Assembly: GCF_903166545.1 (NCBI RefSeq)
Contig: NZ_CAESCH010000002.1
Coordinates: forward strand, 124,001-188,000
Direction of reading: 5' to 3'
DNA: 64,000 bases
DNA from: Metabacillus schmidteae
GTDB lineage: Bacteria > Bacillota > Bacilli > Bacillales > Bacillaceae
A program made the position numbers and the translations under genes. The notes below the pieces were generated by a model. It made no database searches, was not told the origin of the DNA, and saw only the letters and a program-made list of their open reading frames with translations. This document shows positions 1 through 8,528 of the stretch, one piece after another. The number at the start of each line of letters is the position of its first letter. Within the stretch, counting starts at the first letter, position 1.

Positions 1-133
1 GGTTGTTTTACCTGAATTCAAGAATGGAGAAACGATTGGATTAAAAGAAGGAGATTGGTCGTTATTCCCGTCTCTTGAAGCAACAACAGAGCATTACAAA
101 AATTGGGAAGAAAAAATTCAAGCGAAAAAGTAA
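1..133 (+). CDS. C-terminal end of an ABC importer solute-binding protein (partial)
   Basis: An open frame enters at base 2 and stops with TAA at 131-133, giving 43 residues that end in KNWEEKIQAKK. A Lys-rich tail of this kind, directly before an ATPase and two permease genes, fits the end of a periplasmic-type solute-binding lipoprotein. The start and the binding domain lie outside the window, so the ligand cannot be read. The family call rests mainly on gene order. Confidence 0.6.
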   Translation, partial: VVLPEFKNGETIGLKEGDWSLFPSLEATTEHYKNWEEKIQAKK

Positions 134-148
134 TGGTGATACAGGGGC

Positions 149-176
149 AGCTCCCTCAAGGCTGACGGAGGGAGCT
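149..176 (+). promoter_or_regulatory. intercistronic hairpin after the binding-protein gene
   Basis: AGCTCCCTC (149-157) pairs with GAGGGAGCT (168-176) around a 10-nt loop. No T-run follows, so it is more likely an mRNA-stabilising or partial-termination hairpin that keeps binding-protein mRNA in excess over the transporter genes than a full terminator. Confidence 0.6.
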
Positions 177-199
177 CACCTATAAAAGGAGGAGACATA

Positions 200-1306
200 A
201 TGGCGAAAGCTTTAGCGGAGATGAACGTTCATTCAGCTAGTACGAGTGTCCAGATTAAGGATTTAGTAAAAAACTTTGGTCAAACGACGGCTGTACATAG
301 TGCGAACATCGATATTCTTAGTGGGGAATTTATGACACTTCTTGGACCCAGCGGTTGTGGGAAAACAACAATCCTTTCAATGGTATTAGGAATTATTGAT
401 GCTTCAAGCGGATCGATTTCTTTTAATGGGGAGCCTGTGACCCATATTCCAATGAATAAAAGGGATGTAGGGATGGTTTTCCAGAACTATGCTCTATTTC
501 CGCATATGACAGTTGCACAAAATGTTGCCTTTGGTCTGGATATGAGAAAAGTAAAAAAAGATGAAAAGAAACGAAGAGTTCAAGAAGCATTGGAAATGGT
601 TCAACTCGATGGATATGGCGACCGTTTCCCGAAAGAGCTAAGTGGAGGTCAACAACAGAGGGTTGCGTTGGCGCGGGCACTGGTTATTCGACCAAAAGTA
701 TTGTTGTTGGATGAGCCGTTGAGTAATTTGGATGCCAAATTACGTAAGGATATGCGGATTCAATTAAAGCGATTACACGATGAATTAGGAATTACGATTA
801 TATACGTAACACATGACCAGGAAGAAGCTTTGTCTTTATCAACAAAAGTAGCGGTCATGTCAAAAGGTGTCATTCAACAGATTGGTAGTCCGCAGGATAT
901 TTTCGTTAATCCTAAAAATCATTTTGTCGCGAACTTTGTTGGATATGCGAATTTTATCCATGGGAAATTAATAGGTGAGCAGGATGATCAGTTTCTATTT
1001 GAATCACCTACATCTGGTAGATTGCTAGTTAAGAAGAGCGGACGTCATCAAGTAGGGGATGAAGTCATTCTTACGATTAAACCTGAAAACCTGCGAATGG
1101 GTTCTGAAGATGAATCTGGCATGAATGTCATAAAAGGGAAAGTTCTTGTAAGCGATTACGTAGGAAGTACGACCGGATACGAAATTGAAACAGATAAAGG
1201 TGAAGTGTTTAAAGTGAATGTATTAGGATTGGAGCCTTATTCACTCGGTCGAGAGGTTACCCTGCATTTTAATCCGGAATCTTTACTAATTTTAGATAAG
1301 GAGTGA
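200..1306 (+). CDS. ABC transporter ATP-binding protein (PotA/UgpC-like importer ATPase)
   Basis: Cytoplasmic ATPase of 368 residues that powers the importer encoded by the next two genes. Walker A GPSGCGKTT is at 49-57, the Q-loop lies in VFQNYALF near 95, the signature LSGGQ is at 147-151, Walker B VLLLDEP at 167-173 and the H-loop His at 205. A C-terminal TOBE-type beta region follows from about 290. The start ATG has an AAGGAGG site just upstream. The domain layout matches the spermidine/iron/sugar class of ATPases with a regulatory C-terminal domain. The gene lies four bases before the first permease, so one operon is expected. Substrate is not readable from the ATPase. Confidence 0.93.
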   Translation: MAKALAEMNVHSASTSVQIKDLVKNFGQTTAVHSANIDILSGEFMTLLGPSGCGKTTILSMVLGIIDASSGSISFNGEPVTHIPMNKRDVGMVFQNYALFPHMTVAQNVAFGLDMRKVKKDEKKRRVQEALEMVQLDGYGDRFPKELSGGQQQRVALARALVIRPKVLLLDEPLSNLDAKLRKDMRIQLKRLHDELGITIIYVTHDQEEALSLSTKVAVMSKGVIQQIGSPQDIFVNPKNHFVANFVGYANFIHGKLIGEQDDQFLFESPTSGRLLVKKSGRHQVGDEVILTIKPENLRMGSEDESGMNVIKGKVLVSDYVGSTTGYEIETDKGEVFKVNVLGLEPYSLGREVTLHFNPESLLILDKE

Positions 1307-1310
1307 GAGA

Positions 1311-2177
1311 ATGAATCAGCAAGCTAATAAAGCAAATAAGACCGATTTTCTTCTACTTCTTCCTGCATTACTTCCTATCTTAATCATTTTTGTTTATCCA
1401 TTATTAAAAGGAGTTTTACTTACTTTTCAGGAAACTGGTGAAACCGGGTTCACACTTAGCAACTATATTCGCTTTTTTACAGAACCTGATTACTACGAAA
1501 CGATTTTTCGCACCTTATACCTTGTTGTTCCTGCTGCCTTCTTAGAACTGGTTGTGGCCTTTGCAATTACCTATTTTATTCGAGGGAAAATGAAAGGAAA
1601 AGGCATTATTGGAGGACTCATTATTTTTCCTCTAACATTGGGATCTCTGTTAGTAGATATGGGTATTATCGCTTTCTTTAGTCCTACCGGCTGGTTTAAT
1701 CAATTTATTATGGGAATCGGGCTAACGGATGAACCTGTTAAGCTGCTTTATAATTACTGGGGTGCTTTTATTGCTCTGTTTATCTTGGGAGTTGCGTTTC
1801 TTGCTTCAAATTTAATCGGAATGATGGATTCCATTGATCCTAATTTAGAGCAGGCGGCACGTTCTCTTGGCGCAAGTGAATGGGTCACGTTCAGACGTGT
1901 ATTTTATCCATTGATTCGTTCCAACCTTCTTACGATCTTTGGCCTGAATTTAATTATGCAAATCGGTGTGTATACATCGGCCATCATCGTCGGGAATCCG
2001 GCCTCGGACACGCGAACTTTTGCCGTCGTGGCGTTTGAAGAAGCGATGCGTAATTTTAACTATAATATGTCAAATACGGTTGCTGTTGTGATGGCACTTA
2101 CTCAATTATTAGTGTTAGGTATTGTCTTTGGATTAAAAAAACGAGGATATACAGGTTCTGCTACAACATTTAAATAA
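1311..2177 (+). CDS. ABC transporter permease, first subunit
   Basis: Integral membrane protein of 288 residues with about six hydrophobic segments, the first at about 13-33. The cytoplasmic EAA loop that docks on the ATPase is visible as LEQAARSLGASEWVTFRRV near 179-197. It resembles permeases of the spermidine/putrescine and 2-aminoethylphosphonate class. The start follows the ATPase stop by four bases. It should pair with the next permease to form the channel. Confidence 0.9.
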   Translation: MNQQANKANKTDFLLLLPALLPILIIFVYPLLKGVLLTFQETGETGFTLSNYIRFFTEPDYYETIFRTLYLVVPAAFLELVVAFAITYFIRGKMKGKGIIGGLIIFPLTLGSLLVDMGIIAFFSPTGWFNQFIMGIGLTDEPVKLLYNYWGAFIALFILGVAFLASNLIGMMDSIDPNLEQAARSLGASEWVTFRRVFYPLIRSNLLTIFGLNLIMQIGVYTSAIIVGNPASDTRTFAVVAFEEAMRNFNYNMSNTVAVVMALTQLLVLGIVFGLKKRGYTGSATTFK

Positions 2178-2189
2178 AGGGGTGAAACG

Positions 2190-3059
2190 ATGAAAGCGGA
2201 GACTACAATGAATAATCCGATTGAAGTGAATGAACCCAAAAGGAAAAAACGGTTCGGAAGGATAGCTTACTCTACAACCAACTGGGTTCTAATTATCGCT
2301 TTTTTAACAGCTGTTCTCGGAATGACCTTAGCTGTTTTGTTTAGTGCATTTGGTAAGGAATGGTACGGAACTGTTTTTCCACAAGGCTATACGTTCGACT
2401 GGTTTATACAAGCTTGGAATGCATATGAAATTGGCGCTTATTATAAAGTGACGATGCAGATTGTTGTCACAGCTACGATTATTTCTCTTGTGTTAAGTAT
2501 TCCGACTGCCTATATATTGGCGAGAAGAGAGTTTCCGTACAAGAACGTGCTCATTGGATTTTTTCAAATGCCGTTTACGTTACCTGAACTTGTCTATGCA
2601 ATCCCGGTAGCTTCTATTTTTTACTCAATCGGTCTTGCAGAAACAATTCCAGGGCTCATCATCGTAAATTTAATTATAGGTATACCTTTTTCAGTGTTTA
2701 TTTTAATTCCGTTTATGGAATCACTTGACCCGCGTTTGGAGTGGGCTGCTCAATCGTTAGGTGCAAATAAGTTCAACATGTTTACGAGAATTATAGTTCC
2801 ACAGCTTGTACCTGGACTTACGGCATCGGCGATCAATATTTTTATTCGGATGTTTAGTACGTTTACGATTATTCTCTTAATCTCTGGTCCGAAAACTCAG
2901 ACCTTGCCGGTTATGGTATTTAGTGTTTTACAAGGTTCAGGAAGTCAACCGCCAGCCATGCTAAATTCATTGGCGTTAACATTAATGATTCCGTTGCTGC
3001 TTTTCGCCTTTGTTAGTCTTTGGATTTCAGCGTATACACAACGCCGTTTAGGGAAATAA
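2190..3059 (+). CDS. ABC transporter permease, second subunit
   Basis: Membrane protein of 289 residues with a charged N-terminal tail (KRKKR) and about six transmembrane helices. An EAA loop (LEWAAQSLGANKFNMFTRI) lies in the second half. A GGGGTGA ribosome site precedes the ATG, 12 bases after the previous stop. Together with the preceding genes it forms a complete importer. The catabolic genes that follow suggest a sugar acid or glycoside as substrate, which is inference from context. Confidence 0.9.
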   Translation: MKAETTMNNPIEVNEPKRKKRFGRIAYSTTNWVLIIAFLTAVLGMTLAVLFSAFGKEWYGTVFPQGYTFDWFIQAWNAYEIGAYYKVTMQIVVTATIISLVLSIPTAYILARREFPYKNVLIGFFQMPFTLPELVYAIPVASIFYSIGLAETIPGLIIVNLIIGIPFSVFILIPFMESLDPRLEWAAQSLGANKFNMFTRIIVPQLVPGLTASAINIFIRMFSTFTIILLISGPKTQTLPVMVFSVLQGSGSQPPAMLNSLALTLMIPLLLFAFVSLWISAYTQRRLGK

Positions 3060-3081
3060 ACGTTATTTTTGGGGGAAATGT

Positions 3082-4209
3082 TTGTCAATCGATTGGGGGA
3101 TGAAGAAAGTGAGAATGGTTTTTCGGTGGTTTGGGGATGAAAATGACACCGTTCCGTTAAAATATATTAAACAAATACCCGGTGTCGAAGGAATTGTTTG
3201 GTCTCTCCATGATATTCCCGCTGGTGAAGAATGGCCAATGGATAAAATTCTTCGTGTGAAACAACAGGCGGAGGAACATGGCTTTCATATTGATGTTGTT
3301 GAAAGTGTGAATATTCATGAAGATATTAAACTAGGATATCCTACGAGAAATCAATATATTGAAAATTACAAGAGAACGATAGAGAAATTGGGAAAAGTCG
3401 GAGTAAAGGTGATTTGTTATAATTTTATGCCTGTATTTGACTGGACCCGGACAGATCTATTTAAAGAATTGGAAGACGGTTCAACAGCCCTTTTTTATGA
3501 AAAAGAAAAAGTGGATAATATGGATCCGCTTGAGCTTGTCGACAAAATCTCTCATTCCTATGATTTTACAATGCCCGGCTGGGAACCGGAAAGACTTACA
3601 CAGCTTTCAAATCTATTTAAAGCATACAAGAACGTCTCGACTGAGGACTTATGGGATAATTTGAAGTATTTTTTGGAAGAGATTATTCCTGTAGCTGAAG
3701 CGAACAACATTAAGATGGCGATACATCCGGATGATCCGCCATGGCCAATATTCGGGCTTCCGAGAATTATGACATCAAGGGAAAACATTAAAAGGTTTTT
3801 GAAGCTTGTTGACCATCCGAATAATTGTATTACACTCTGCAGCGGTTCTCTTGGTGTAAATCCGGATCATAACGTAGCAGACATGGTAAGGGAGTTCGCG
3901 GATCGAATCCCGTTCGCTCATATTAGAAACGTTAGAACATACAGCAACGGTGATTTCATTGAGACTTCTCACAGATCTCAGGATGGAACAGTAGATGTAC
4001 TGGAGATTGTAAGCGCATTCCATGAGAGCGAATATAACGGGTATGTAAGACCAGATCATGGAAGACATATCTTTGATGAGGAATGCAGACCTGGTTATGG
4101 CTTATATGATAGAGGATTTGGAATTATGTATTTATGGGGAATTTGGGATTCCCTTCAAAGAGCGAAAGCTAGGGAGAAGGTAGAGTACGAAACAACTGGC
4201 AGTTTTTGA
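3082..4209 (+). CDS. uxuA: mannonate dehydratase UxuA
   Basis: Cytoplasmic enzyme converting D-mannonate to 2-keto-3-deoxy-D-gluconate in hexuronate catabolism. The N-terminus (FRWFG, then IPGVEGIVWSLHDIPAGE) is characteristic of UxuA. Likely metal and active-site elements are HPDDPP at 215-220, Cys253 in LCSGSLG, His280 in HIRNV and RPDHGRH at 323-329. At about 375 residues it has normal length. The start is uncertain. TTG at 3082 has a GGGGGAA site at a fair distance, whereas ATG 3100 directly abuts a G-run that would have no spacing. It sits between the importer and two dehydrogenases, which supports a sugar-acid pathway. Confidence 0.9.
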   Translation: MSIDWGMKKVRMVFRWFGDENDTVPLKYIKQIPGVEGIVWSLHDIPAGEEWPMDKILRVKQQAEEHGFHIDVVESVNIHEDIKLGYPTRNQYIENYKRTIEKLGKVGVKVICYNFMPVFDWTRTDLFKELEDGSTALFYEKEKVDNMDPLELVDKISHSYDFTMPGWEPERLTQLSNLFKAYKNVSTEDLWDNLKYFLEEIIPVAEANNIKMAIHPDDPPWPIFGLPRIMTSRENIKRFLKLVDHPNNCITLCSGSLGVNPDHNVADMVREFADRIPFAHIRNVRTYSNGDFIETSHRSQDGTVDVLEIVSAFHESEYNGYVRPDHGRHIFDEECRPGYGLYDRGFGIMYLWGIWDSLQRAKAREKVEYETTGSF

Positions 4210-4273
4210 GAAATGCAGAATGGAAGTTACATAGTCTTACCCCAAACTAAATCAAACTAAAGGAGAGATTTGG

Positions 4274-5428
4274 ATGAAACGTATTGCTATCATTGGTGCG
4301 GGAGCCATTGCACCAGCTCATATTAAAGGGTATTTGGAATTTCCTGAAGAGTGCAAGATTGTTGCATTATGTGATATTTATCCGGAAAAAGCAGAAAAAT
4401 TAGCAAAACAATTTGATCTCAATGTAGATATTTATGATGATTATCAAAAAATAGTAGACCGTACGGATATTGATTTAGTGTCAGTATGCACGCCTCCATA
4501 TACACATGCAGAAACAGCCATTGATTTGTTAAATGCCAAAAAACATGTGCTTGTTGAAAAACCTATGGCTTCATCACTGGAAGAATGTGATGCCATGAAT
4601 GCTGCAGCTCAAAAAAATGGAATGATTTTATCTGTTGTTGCTCAGAACCGTTTTTTAACACCAATGATGAAATTAAAGCATGTACTTGATTCAAAATTGA
4701 TGGGTCCTATTGTTCATACTCAAGTCGATTCCTACTGGTGGAGAGGCCACTGTTATTATGATTTATGGTGGAGAGGTACATGGGAAAAAGAAGGTGGCGG
4801 CTGTACATTAAACCACGCAGTACACCATATTGATATTTTCCAATGGATGAACGGTATGCCTTCTGAGATTACAGCGGTCATGAGTAATGCATCACATGAT
4901 AATGCTGAGGTTGAAGATATATCAATTGCCATTGGGAGATATGATAATGGAAGCTTGGTACAAATTACTAGCTCTGTTATCCACCATGGGGAAGAGCAGC
5001 AATTGATCTTCCAAGGAAAAAATGCACGTGTTTCCGTACCTTGGAAATTAAAAGCTTCAAAATCAAAGCAAAATGGTTTCCCGGAAGAAGACCTGGATTT
5101 AGAGGAGAAGCTGCAACAGGTCTATGAAGAGCAGCCAGAACTGCAATTTGAAGGACATGCAGGACAAATCCATGATGTCTTACAAGCTGTCCAAGGTAAA
5201 AAGACAGTTTTAGTTGACGGAATACAAGGAAGACAAACGCTGGAATTCATTACAGCAATCTATCAAGCTGCAAGCTTAGGAAAAACGGTAAAACTTCCAT
5301 TAAATGAAGACAGTCCTTTTTATACGAGAGATGGTGTCTTGAAGTACGCTACACATTTTTATGAAAAGAAAAATGTCATTGAAAACTTTAAGGATGAAGC
5401 GATTACAACTGGCGGGAAGTATGAGTAA
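4274..5428 (+). CDS. Gfo/Idh/MocA family NAD(P)-dependent oxidoreductase 1
   Basis: Predicted dehydrogenase of 384 residues. The N-terminal Rossmann fold starts with IIGAGAIAPAH (6-16), and the family EKP motif is at 95-97 (VEKPMAS). The catalytic-region segment GGGCTLNHAVHHIDIFQW carries the usual His residues. AAGGAGAG precedes the ATG. Members oxidise or reduce hydroxyl groups of sugars, inositols or their acids. The operon with uxuA suggests a uronate-like or sugar-acid substrate, but the exact one cannot be read. Confidence 0.88.
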   Translation: MKRIAIIGAGAIAPAHIKGYLEFPEECKIVALCDIYPEKAEKLAKQFDLNVDIYDDYQKIVDRTDIDLVSVCTPPYTHAETAIDLLNAKKHVLVEKPMASSLEECDAMNAAAQKNGMILSVVAQNRFLTPMMKLKHVLDSKLMGPIVHTQVDSYWWRGHCYYDLWWRGTWEKEGGGCTLNHAVHHIDIFQWMNGMPSEITAVMSNASHDNAEVEDISIAIGRYDNGSLVQITSSVIHHGEEQQLIFQGKNARVSVPWKLKASKSKQNGFPEEDLDLEEKLQQVYEEQPELQFEGHAGQIHDVLQAVQGKKTVLVDGIQGRQTLEFITAIYQAASLGKTVKLPLNEDSPFYTRDGVLKYATHFYEKKNVIENFKDEAITTGGKYE

Positions 5429-5464
5429 ATCGGATCTTTTATAAAATAAAAAGGGGTAGATGAT

Positions 5465-6577
5465 ATGAATAGAAATGATGGAATGAATTATGCACCTAGA
5501 GGACATGTAAATAAAGTTGTGAGTGAAGATGAGTTTCAATTTGCGGCAATTGGTCTCGATCATGGACATATTTATGGAATGAGTAATGGATTAATTGAAG
5601 CTGGTGGAAAATTAGTTGCAGTATACGATCCTGATCCTGAAAAGGTGAAAAAGTTCTGTGAAACCTACCCTGGAGTGAAAGCTGCGAGTTCTGAGGATGA
5701 AATTTTAAACGACACAACCATTAAGTTGGTAGCCTCAGCAAATATCCCTTCCGAAAGAGGTGCACTTGGTCTTAAAGTGTTAGATCACGGCAAACACTAT
5801 TTTGTTGATAAACCGGCTTTCACGAAAATCGAACAGGTGGAAAAAGCAAGAAGAAAAACAGCTGAAACAGGACTTAAATGGGGGATATATTATAGCGAAC
5901 GCCTACACGTAGAAAGTGCTATGTTTGCTGGTCAGTTAATCGAAGAAGGTGCAATCGGACGTGTCGTACAAGTGATTGGAACGGGTCCTCACCGTGCAAA
6001 CCCTGAAAGCAGACCTGACTGGTTCTTTGACCCTGAGTCATACGGTGGAATCTTGTGTGATATTGGCAGTCACCAAATTGAACAATTTTTACACTATGCA
6101 GGTGCTAAAGATGCCGAAGTATTGCACAGTAAAGTAGCGAATTACAGCTTCAAGCAATATCCGGAGTTCGAAGATTTTGGGGATGCCACACTTGTTGCAG
6201 ATAACGGCGCAACCTTTTACTTCCGCGTTGATTGGCTCACTCCGGATGGTCTTGGCACTTGGGGAGACGGACGTGTCACAATCTTAGGAACAGAAGGATA
6301 TATAGAGGTCCGAAAGTATATTGACATTGCACGTGACGCTTCTCAAGATCATCTGTATTTAGTTAATCAACACGGAGAACAACACTACGAACTATCCGGC
6401 AAAGTCGGTTTCCCATTCTTCGGGGAATTCATTCTAGACTGCCTAAACGGAACAGAAAATGCCATGACCCAAGAACACGCATTCAAAGCAGCAGAACTAT
6501 GCATCGACGCCCAACAAAAAGCCATCCGAATTGAAGGCCCTGGAGTACCTCATCCCGCTCAGTCCGGTACGCGTTGA
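5465..6577 (+). CDS. Gfo/Idh/MocA family oxidoreductase 2
   Basis: A second dehydrogenase of the same superfamily, 370 residues, with DKP instead of EKP in FVDKPAFTK and the family segment GGILCDIGSHQIEQF. An AAAGGGG site precedes the ATG. It lies 36 bases after the first dehydrogenase, so the two probably act in one pathway. The last residues (GPGVPHPAQSGTR) run into the flank of a GACAGG palindrome and probably are not ancestral. Codon use is odd: the first 41 codons contain 22 T-ending and 1 C-ending pyrimidine codons, whereas the last 48 before the repeat have 20 C and 5 T. Confidence 0.87.
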   Translation: MNRNDGMNYAPRGHVNKVVSEDEFQFAAIGLDHGHIYGMSNGLIEAGGKLVAVYDPDPEKVKKFCETYPGVKAASSEDEILNDTTIKLVASANIPSERGALGLKVLDHGKHYFVDKPAFTKIEQVEKARRKTAETGLKWGIYYSERLHVESAMFAGQLIEEGAIGRVVQVIGTGPHRANPESRPDWFFDPESYGGILCDIGSHQIEQFLHYAGAKDAEVLHSKVANYSFKQYPEFEDFGDATLVADNGATFYFRVDWLTPDGLGTWGDGRVTILGTEGYIEVRKYIDIARDASQDHLYLVNQHGEQHYELSGKVGFPFFGEFILDCLNGTENAMTQEHAFKAAELCIDAQQKAIRIEGPGVPHPAQSGTR

Positions 6578-6596
6578 CGGTCCGGGAGTGGTCCGC

Positions 6597-6617
6597 GGGG
6601 ACAGGTTCCTTGTCCCA
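6597..6617. repeat. GACAGG palindrome copy 1
   Basis: Canonical copy, GGGGACAGGTTCCTTGTCCC, 20 bases after the stop of the preceding dehydrogenase gene and preceded by a GC-rich flank (GGTCCGGGAGTGGTCCGC). Confidence 0.9.
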
Positions 6618-6670
6618 CAACAAGGTATGAATTGTAGCCAAAGAATAAAGATAAAATGGAATGTGCAAGT

Positions 6671-6708
6671 GACCTCGTTGTTCGTATGAACATGTACGAG
6701 GTCGCTTT
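6671..6708. terminator. intrinsic terminator of the sugar-acid operon
   Basis: GACCTCGT (6671-6678) pairs with ACGAGGTC (6695-6702), extended inward by TGTTC/GAACA, followed by GCTTTTTT on the + strand. The opposite side is less T-rich, so it chiefly serves + transcription. Confidence 0.85.
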
Positions 6709-6816
6709 TTTGTTATAAATCTATTTAATTTACTACTCAAATTGGCAAAAGATAAAAGTTTTTTTCTCTCAACAACCTCCTTCTAAAAACCTATATGACC
6801 ATTGATCTTCTGTTTT

Positions 6817-7011
6817 TTAGTCTCTGACATATGGAAGGCTAACGCCAGCAGTTTTAAGTGAGTAATATGCATTCTTATATTCCATGAGATCTTGGTTTTC
6901 TTCCTTTAGTTTTAAGATGAGATCGTTTGCATTTTTGAGTTCGACCTTTTGGTGATTGATGATTATCATAGCGCGTTGATATTTTTGCTTAAGTTTTTGT
7001 AAATCTTCCAA
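6817..7011 (-). CDS. small coiled-coil protein controlled by a c-di-GMP riboswitch
   Basis: I do not recognise this protein. From TTG 7011 it would have 64 residues, almost entirely helical and charged (LEDLQKLKQKYQRAM, then LKLKEENQDLMEYKNAY), which fits a coiled coil. It has no signal peptide or membrane segment. This start is preferred because AAAGAGGG lies eight bases upstream. A TTG at 7035 would add eight residues but lacks a ribosome site. A clear c-di-GMP-I aptamer lies about 80 bases upstream on the same strand, so its level probably follows c-di-GMP. A role in motility or biofilm switching is inference. Confidence 0.6.
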   Translation of the reverse strand: MEDLQKLKQKYQRAMIIINHQKVELKNANDLILKLKEENQDLMEYKNAYYSLKTAGVSLPYVRD

Positions 7012-7092
7012 TGAAAATACCCTCTTTCTGTACAAAAAAAGTGATAAAAACCTTTTATGTCAATAGATTGGAAAGATTCTAAAGTATTTTAA

Positions 7093-7175
7093 GTTAGGCG
7101 GCCCAGCCATCATAGTATAAACTTTAGATCTGTAACTTTGCGTCCCAGTCTTTCGAAAGGTTTGCCTTTTCTAAC
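7093..7175 (-). ncRNA. c-di-GMP-I (GEMM-I) riboswitch aptamer
   Basis: Read on the minus strand, the RNA has GUUAG (7175-7171) closing with CUAAC (7097-7093). It then shows the conserved parts of the GEMM-I aptamer: AAAGGCAAACC, a CUUUCGAAAG hairpin with a GAAA-type loop, GGGACGCAAAG, then AUGAUGGCUGGGCCGCC. These are the hallmark sequences that bind c-di-GMP. Downstream is an AT-rich hairpin (AUAAAAGGUUUUUAU) followed by CACUUUUUUU near 7027-7052, which could be the terminator half of the switch. The controlled gene is the coiled-coil protein at 6817-7011. Confidence 0.9.
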
Positions 7176-7281
7176 AACACTAGCTTTATGGTTAAATAGT
7201 ACTATATATTTTCCATTTTTTAAACATAAAGAAATAGACAATATACAACAAGAAATTTAGAAATTGAGAATCAGTAGGATA

Positions 7282-7317
7282 GGGGGAACAGGGACGAGGA
7301 ACCTGTCCCCCTGTTCC
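7282..7317. repeat. GACAGG palindrome copy 2 (long form)
   Basis: Inverse-orientation copy with extended arms. GGGGGAACAGGGAC pairs with GTCCCCCTGTTCC around GAGGAACCT. It lies in the gap between the riboswitch and the HTH gene. The rest of the gap (7176-7439) holds only AT-rich promoter-like DNA. Confidence 0.9.
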
Positions 7318-7439
7318 ATGTAAGGTGCTTTTAAAACTAAAAATTTTTTTATTTTCTACGCTACTCTAACCCTAAAAATCCCTATATAAAGGGTGGAAGA
7401 CAAATCCAGCCATACATAAATGATAGGGAGAGAGATAAC

Positions 7440-8273
7440 ATGGAAAAGCTCAATTACGACACAATCCAAAAATATCAATCATTTGCAACTATTGAAGATA
7501 TGGACAAATCTGTTCGCGGATTTTTATATAAGCATAAGGCTGAACTATCTGAAGGAACTCTAGCTGTTCTTCATCTCATCTGGAAGCATTCTGTAAAAGT
7601 TGTCGGAGTGTCCTTTGCCAAATATGATTACATTGCTGGGCAAGCAGGCTTGAGTAAACGAACGGTCATTCGTGCTGTAAAAATGTTGGAAGAGCGGGGG
7701 ATTATTAAGAAGGTTCCGACTGCAAGGATGAATGGCAAACAGGGAGTGAATCTTTTAATCATTCAAGCTTTTGAGTCAATCGATTCTATAAAAACATCTA
7801 TGTCACCCCAGGATGTCACTGCACCTGTCACTCCTAATAAAACAGAAAATAAACAAAGCTCACTCTGTGAGAAAAAAACAAAAGAACGAACTAACGTAAG
7901 AAACGCAAGTGAACCAACACTCCATGAATTAGACGCCAGCTATCTACCAGATTACATACCAGAAGAATTCAAACAAACTGCACAACCATTTTTCAAAGCC
8001 GCAGATATATATAACCTGTGGAAGCGGGTCATGATCGTCTATAACAAATTCGACCACGGCAAAACAATTGATGACTTTATGGAATGTATCATCAGCGCAT
8101 TCAAACAAGCCATCTTTGCCAAAAAAATGCGCAAAATCCACACCACATTCGAAGGATACTTCTACCGCATTATCCACGAAAACGTCACAGTACAACTACG
8201 CAGAGAACGCAAAGGAAACCTGTTCTGGGAATTGCACGACTGGGTCAGGGGGACAGGTTCATCGTCCCACTAG
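7440..8273 (+). CDS. helix-turn-helix protein, possibly replication-protein-like
   Basis: Protein of 277 residues. Residues about 40-110 form a winged helix-turn-helix (YDYIAGQAGLSKRTVIRAVK, then MLEERGIIKKVP) of the type found in replication initiators and regulators. A polar linker (about 125-155) leads to a helical C-terminal domain (about 170-265). The start has a GGGAGAGAG site. Its job is unknown; such proteins occur in mobile DNA and in Bacillus chromosomes. The final residues (WVRGTGSSSH) and the stop are supplied by a GACAGG palindrome, and codons from about 7930 onward are strongly C-ending, unlike the first half. Confidence 0.7.
   Translation: MEKLNYDTIQKYQSFATIEDMDKSVRGFLYKHKAELSEGTLAVLHLIWKHSVKVVGVSFAKYDYIAGQAGLSKRTVIRAVKMLEERGIIKKVPTARMNGKQGVNLLIIQAFESIDSIKTSMSPQDVTAPVTPNKTENKQSSLCEKKTKERTNVRNASEPTLHELDASYLPDYIPEEFKQTAQPFFKAADIYNLWKRVMIVYNKFDHGKTIDDFMECIISAFKQAIFAKKMRKIHTTFEGYFYRIIHENVTVQLRRERKGNLFWELHDWVRGTGSSSH
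8241..8269. repeat. GACAGG palindrome copy 3, overlapping the HTH gene end
   Basis: GGGGGACAGGTTCATCGTCCCA lies inside the last codons of the HTH gene. The TAG stop at 8271-8273 follows immediately, so the palindrome sets the C-terminus. Confidence 0.85.
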
Positions 8274-8375
8274 TTGCATGCTTGTTTGTTGAACATTTCT
8301 TCCAGTATTTTTATATTCATCAGATTCTTTAATATAGAAAACGAAAGGTGCAAATACCTATTGGGAGTTACATAT

Positions 8376-8528
8376 ATGGTTACTAATTTAACAGCAGATG
8401 CATTAACACATCTAGAAAAGCAGCTTGAAGAATCTATCACTGAACTGAAGGAAGAGATTAAGAAAAATGCCCAAAAATATAGGCTAAATAGTACAAGAAC
8501 AATTGGGAAAAGTAAACAACTAGATTAG
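8376..8528 (+). CDS. small helical hypothetical protein (50 aa)
   Basis: ATG 8376 follows TTGGGAGTT at a suitable distance and encodes 50 residues. A charged amphipathic helix (LTHLEKQLEESITELKEEI) is followed by a basic tail (KKNAQKYRLNSTRTIGKSKQ). There is no membrane segment. I do not recognise it. Its size, charge and ribosome site make it a plausible real small gene, but no neighbour indicates a role. Confidence 0.5.
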   Translation: MVTNLTADALTHLEKQLEESITELKEEIKKNAQKYRLNSTRTIGKSKQLD

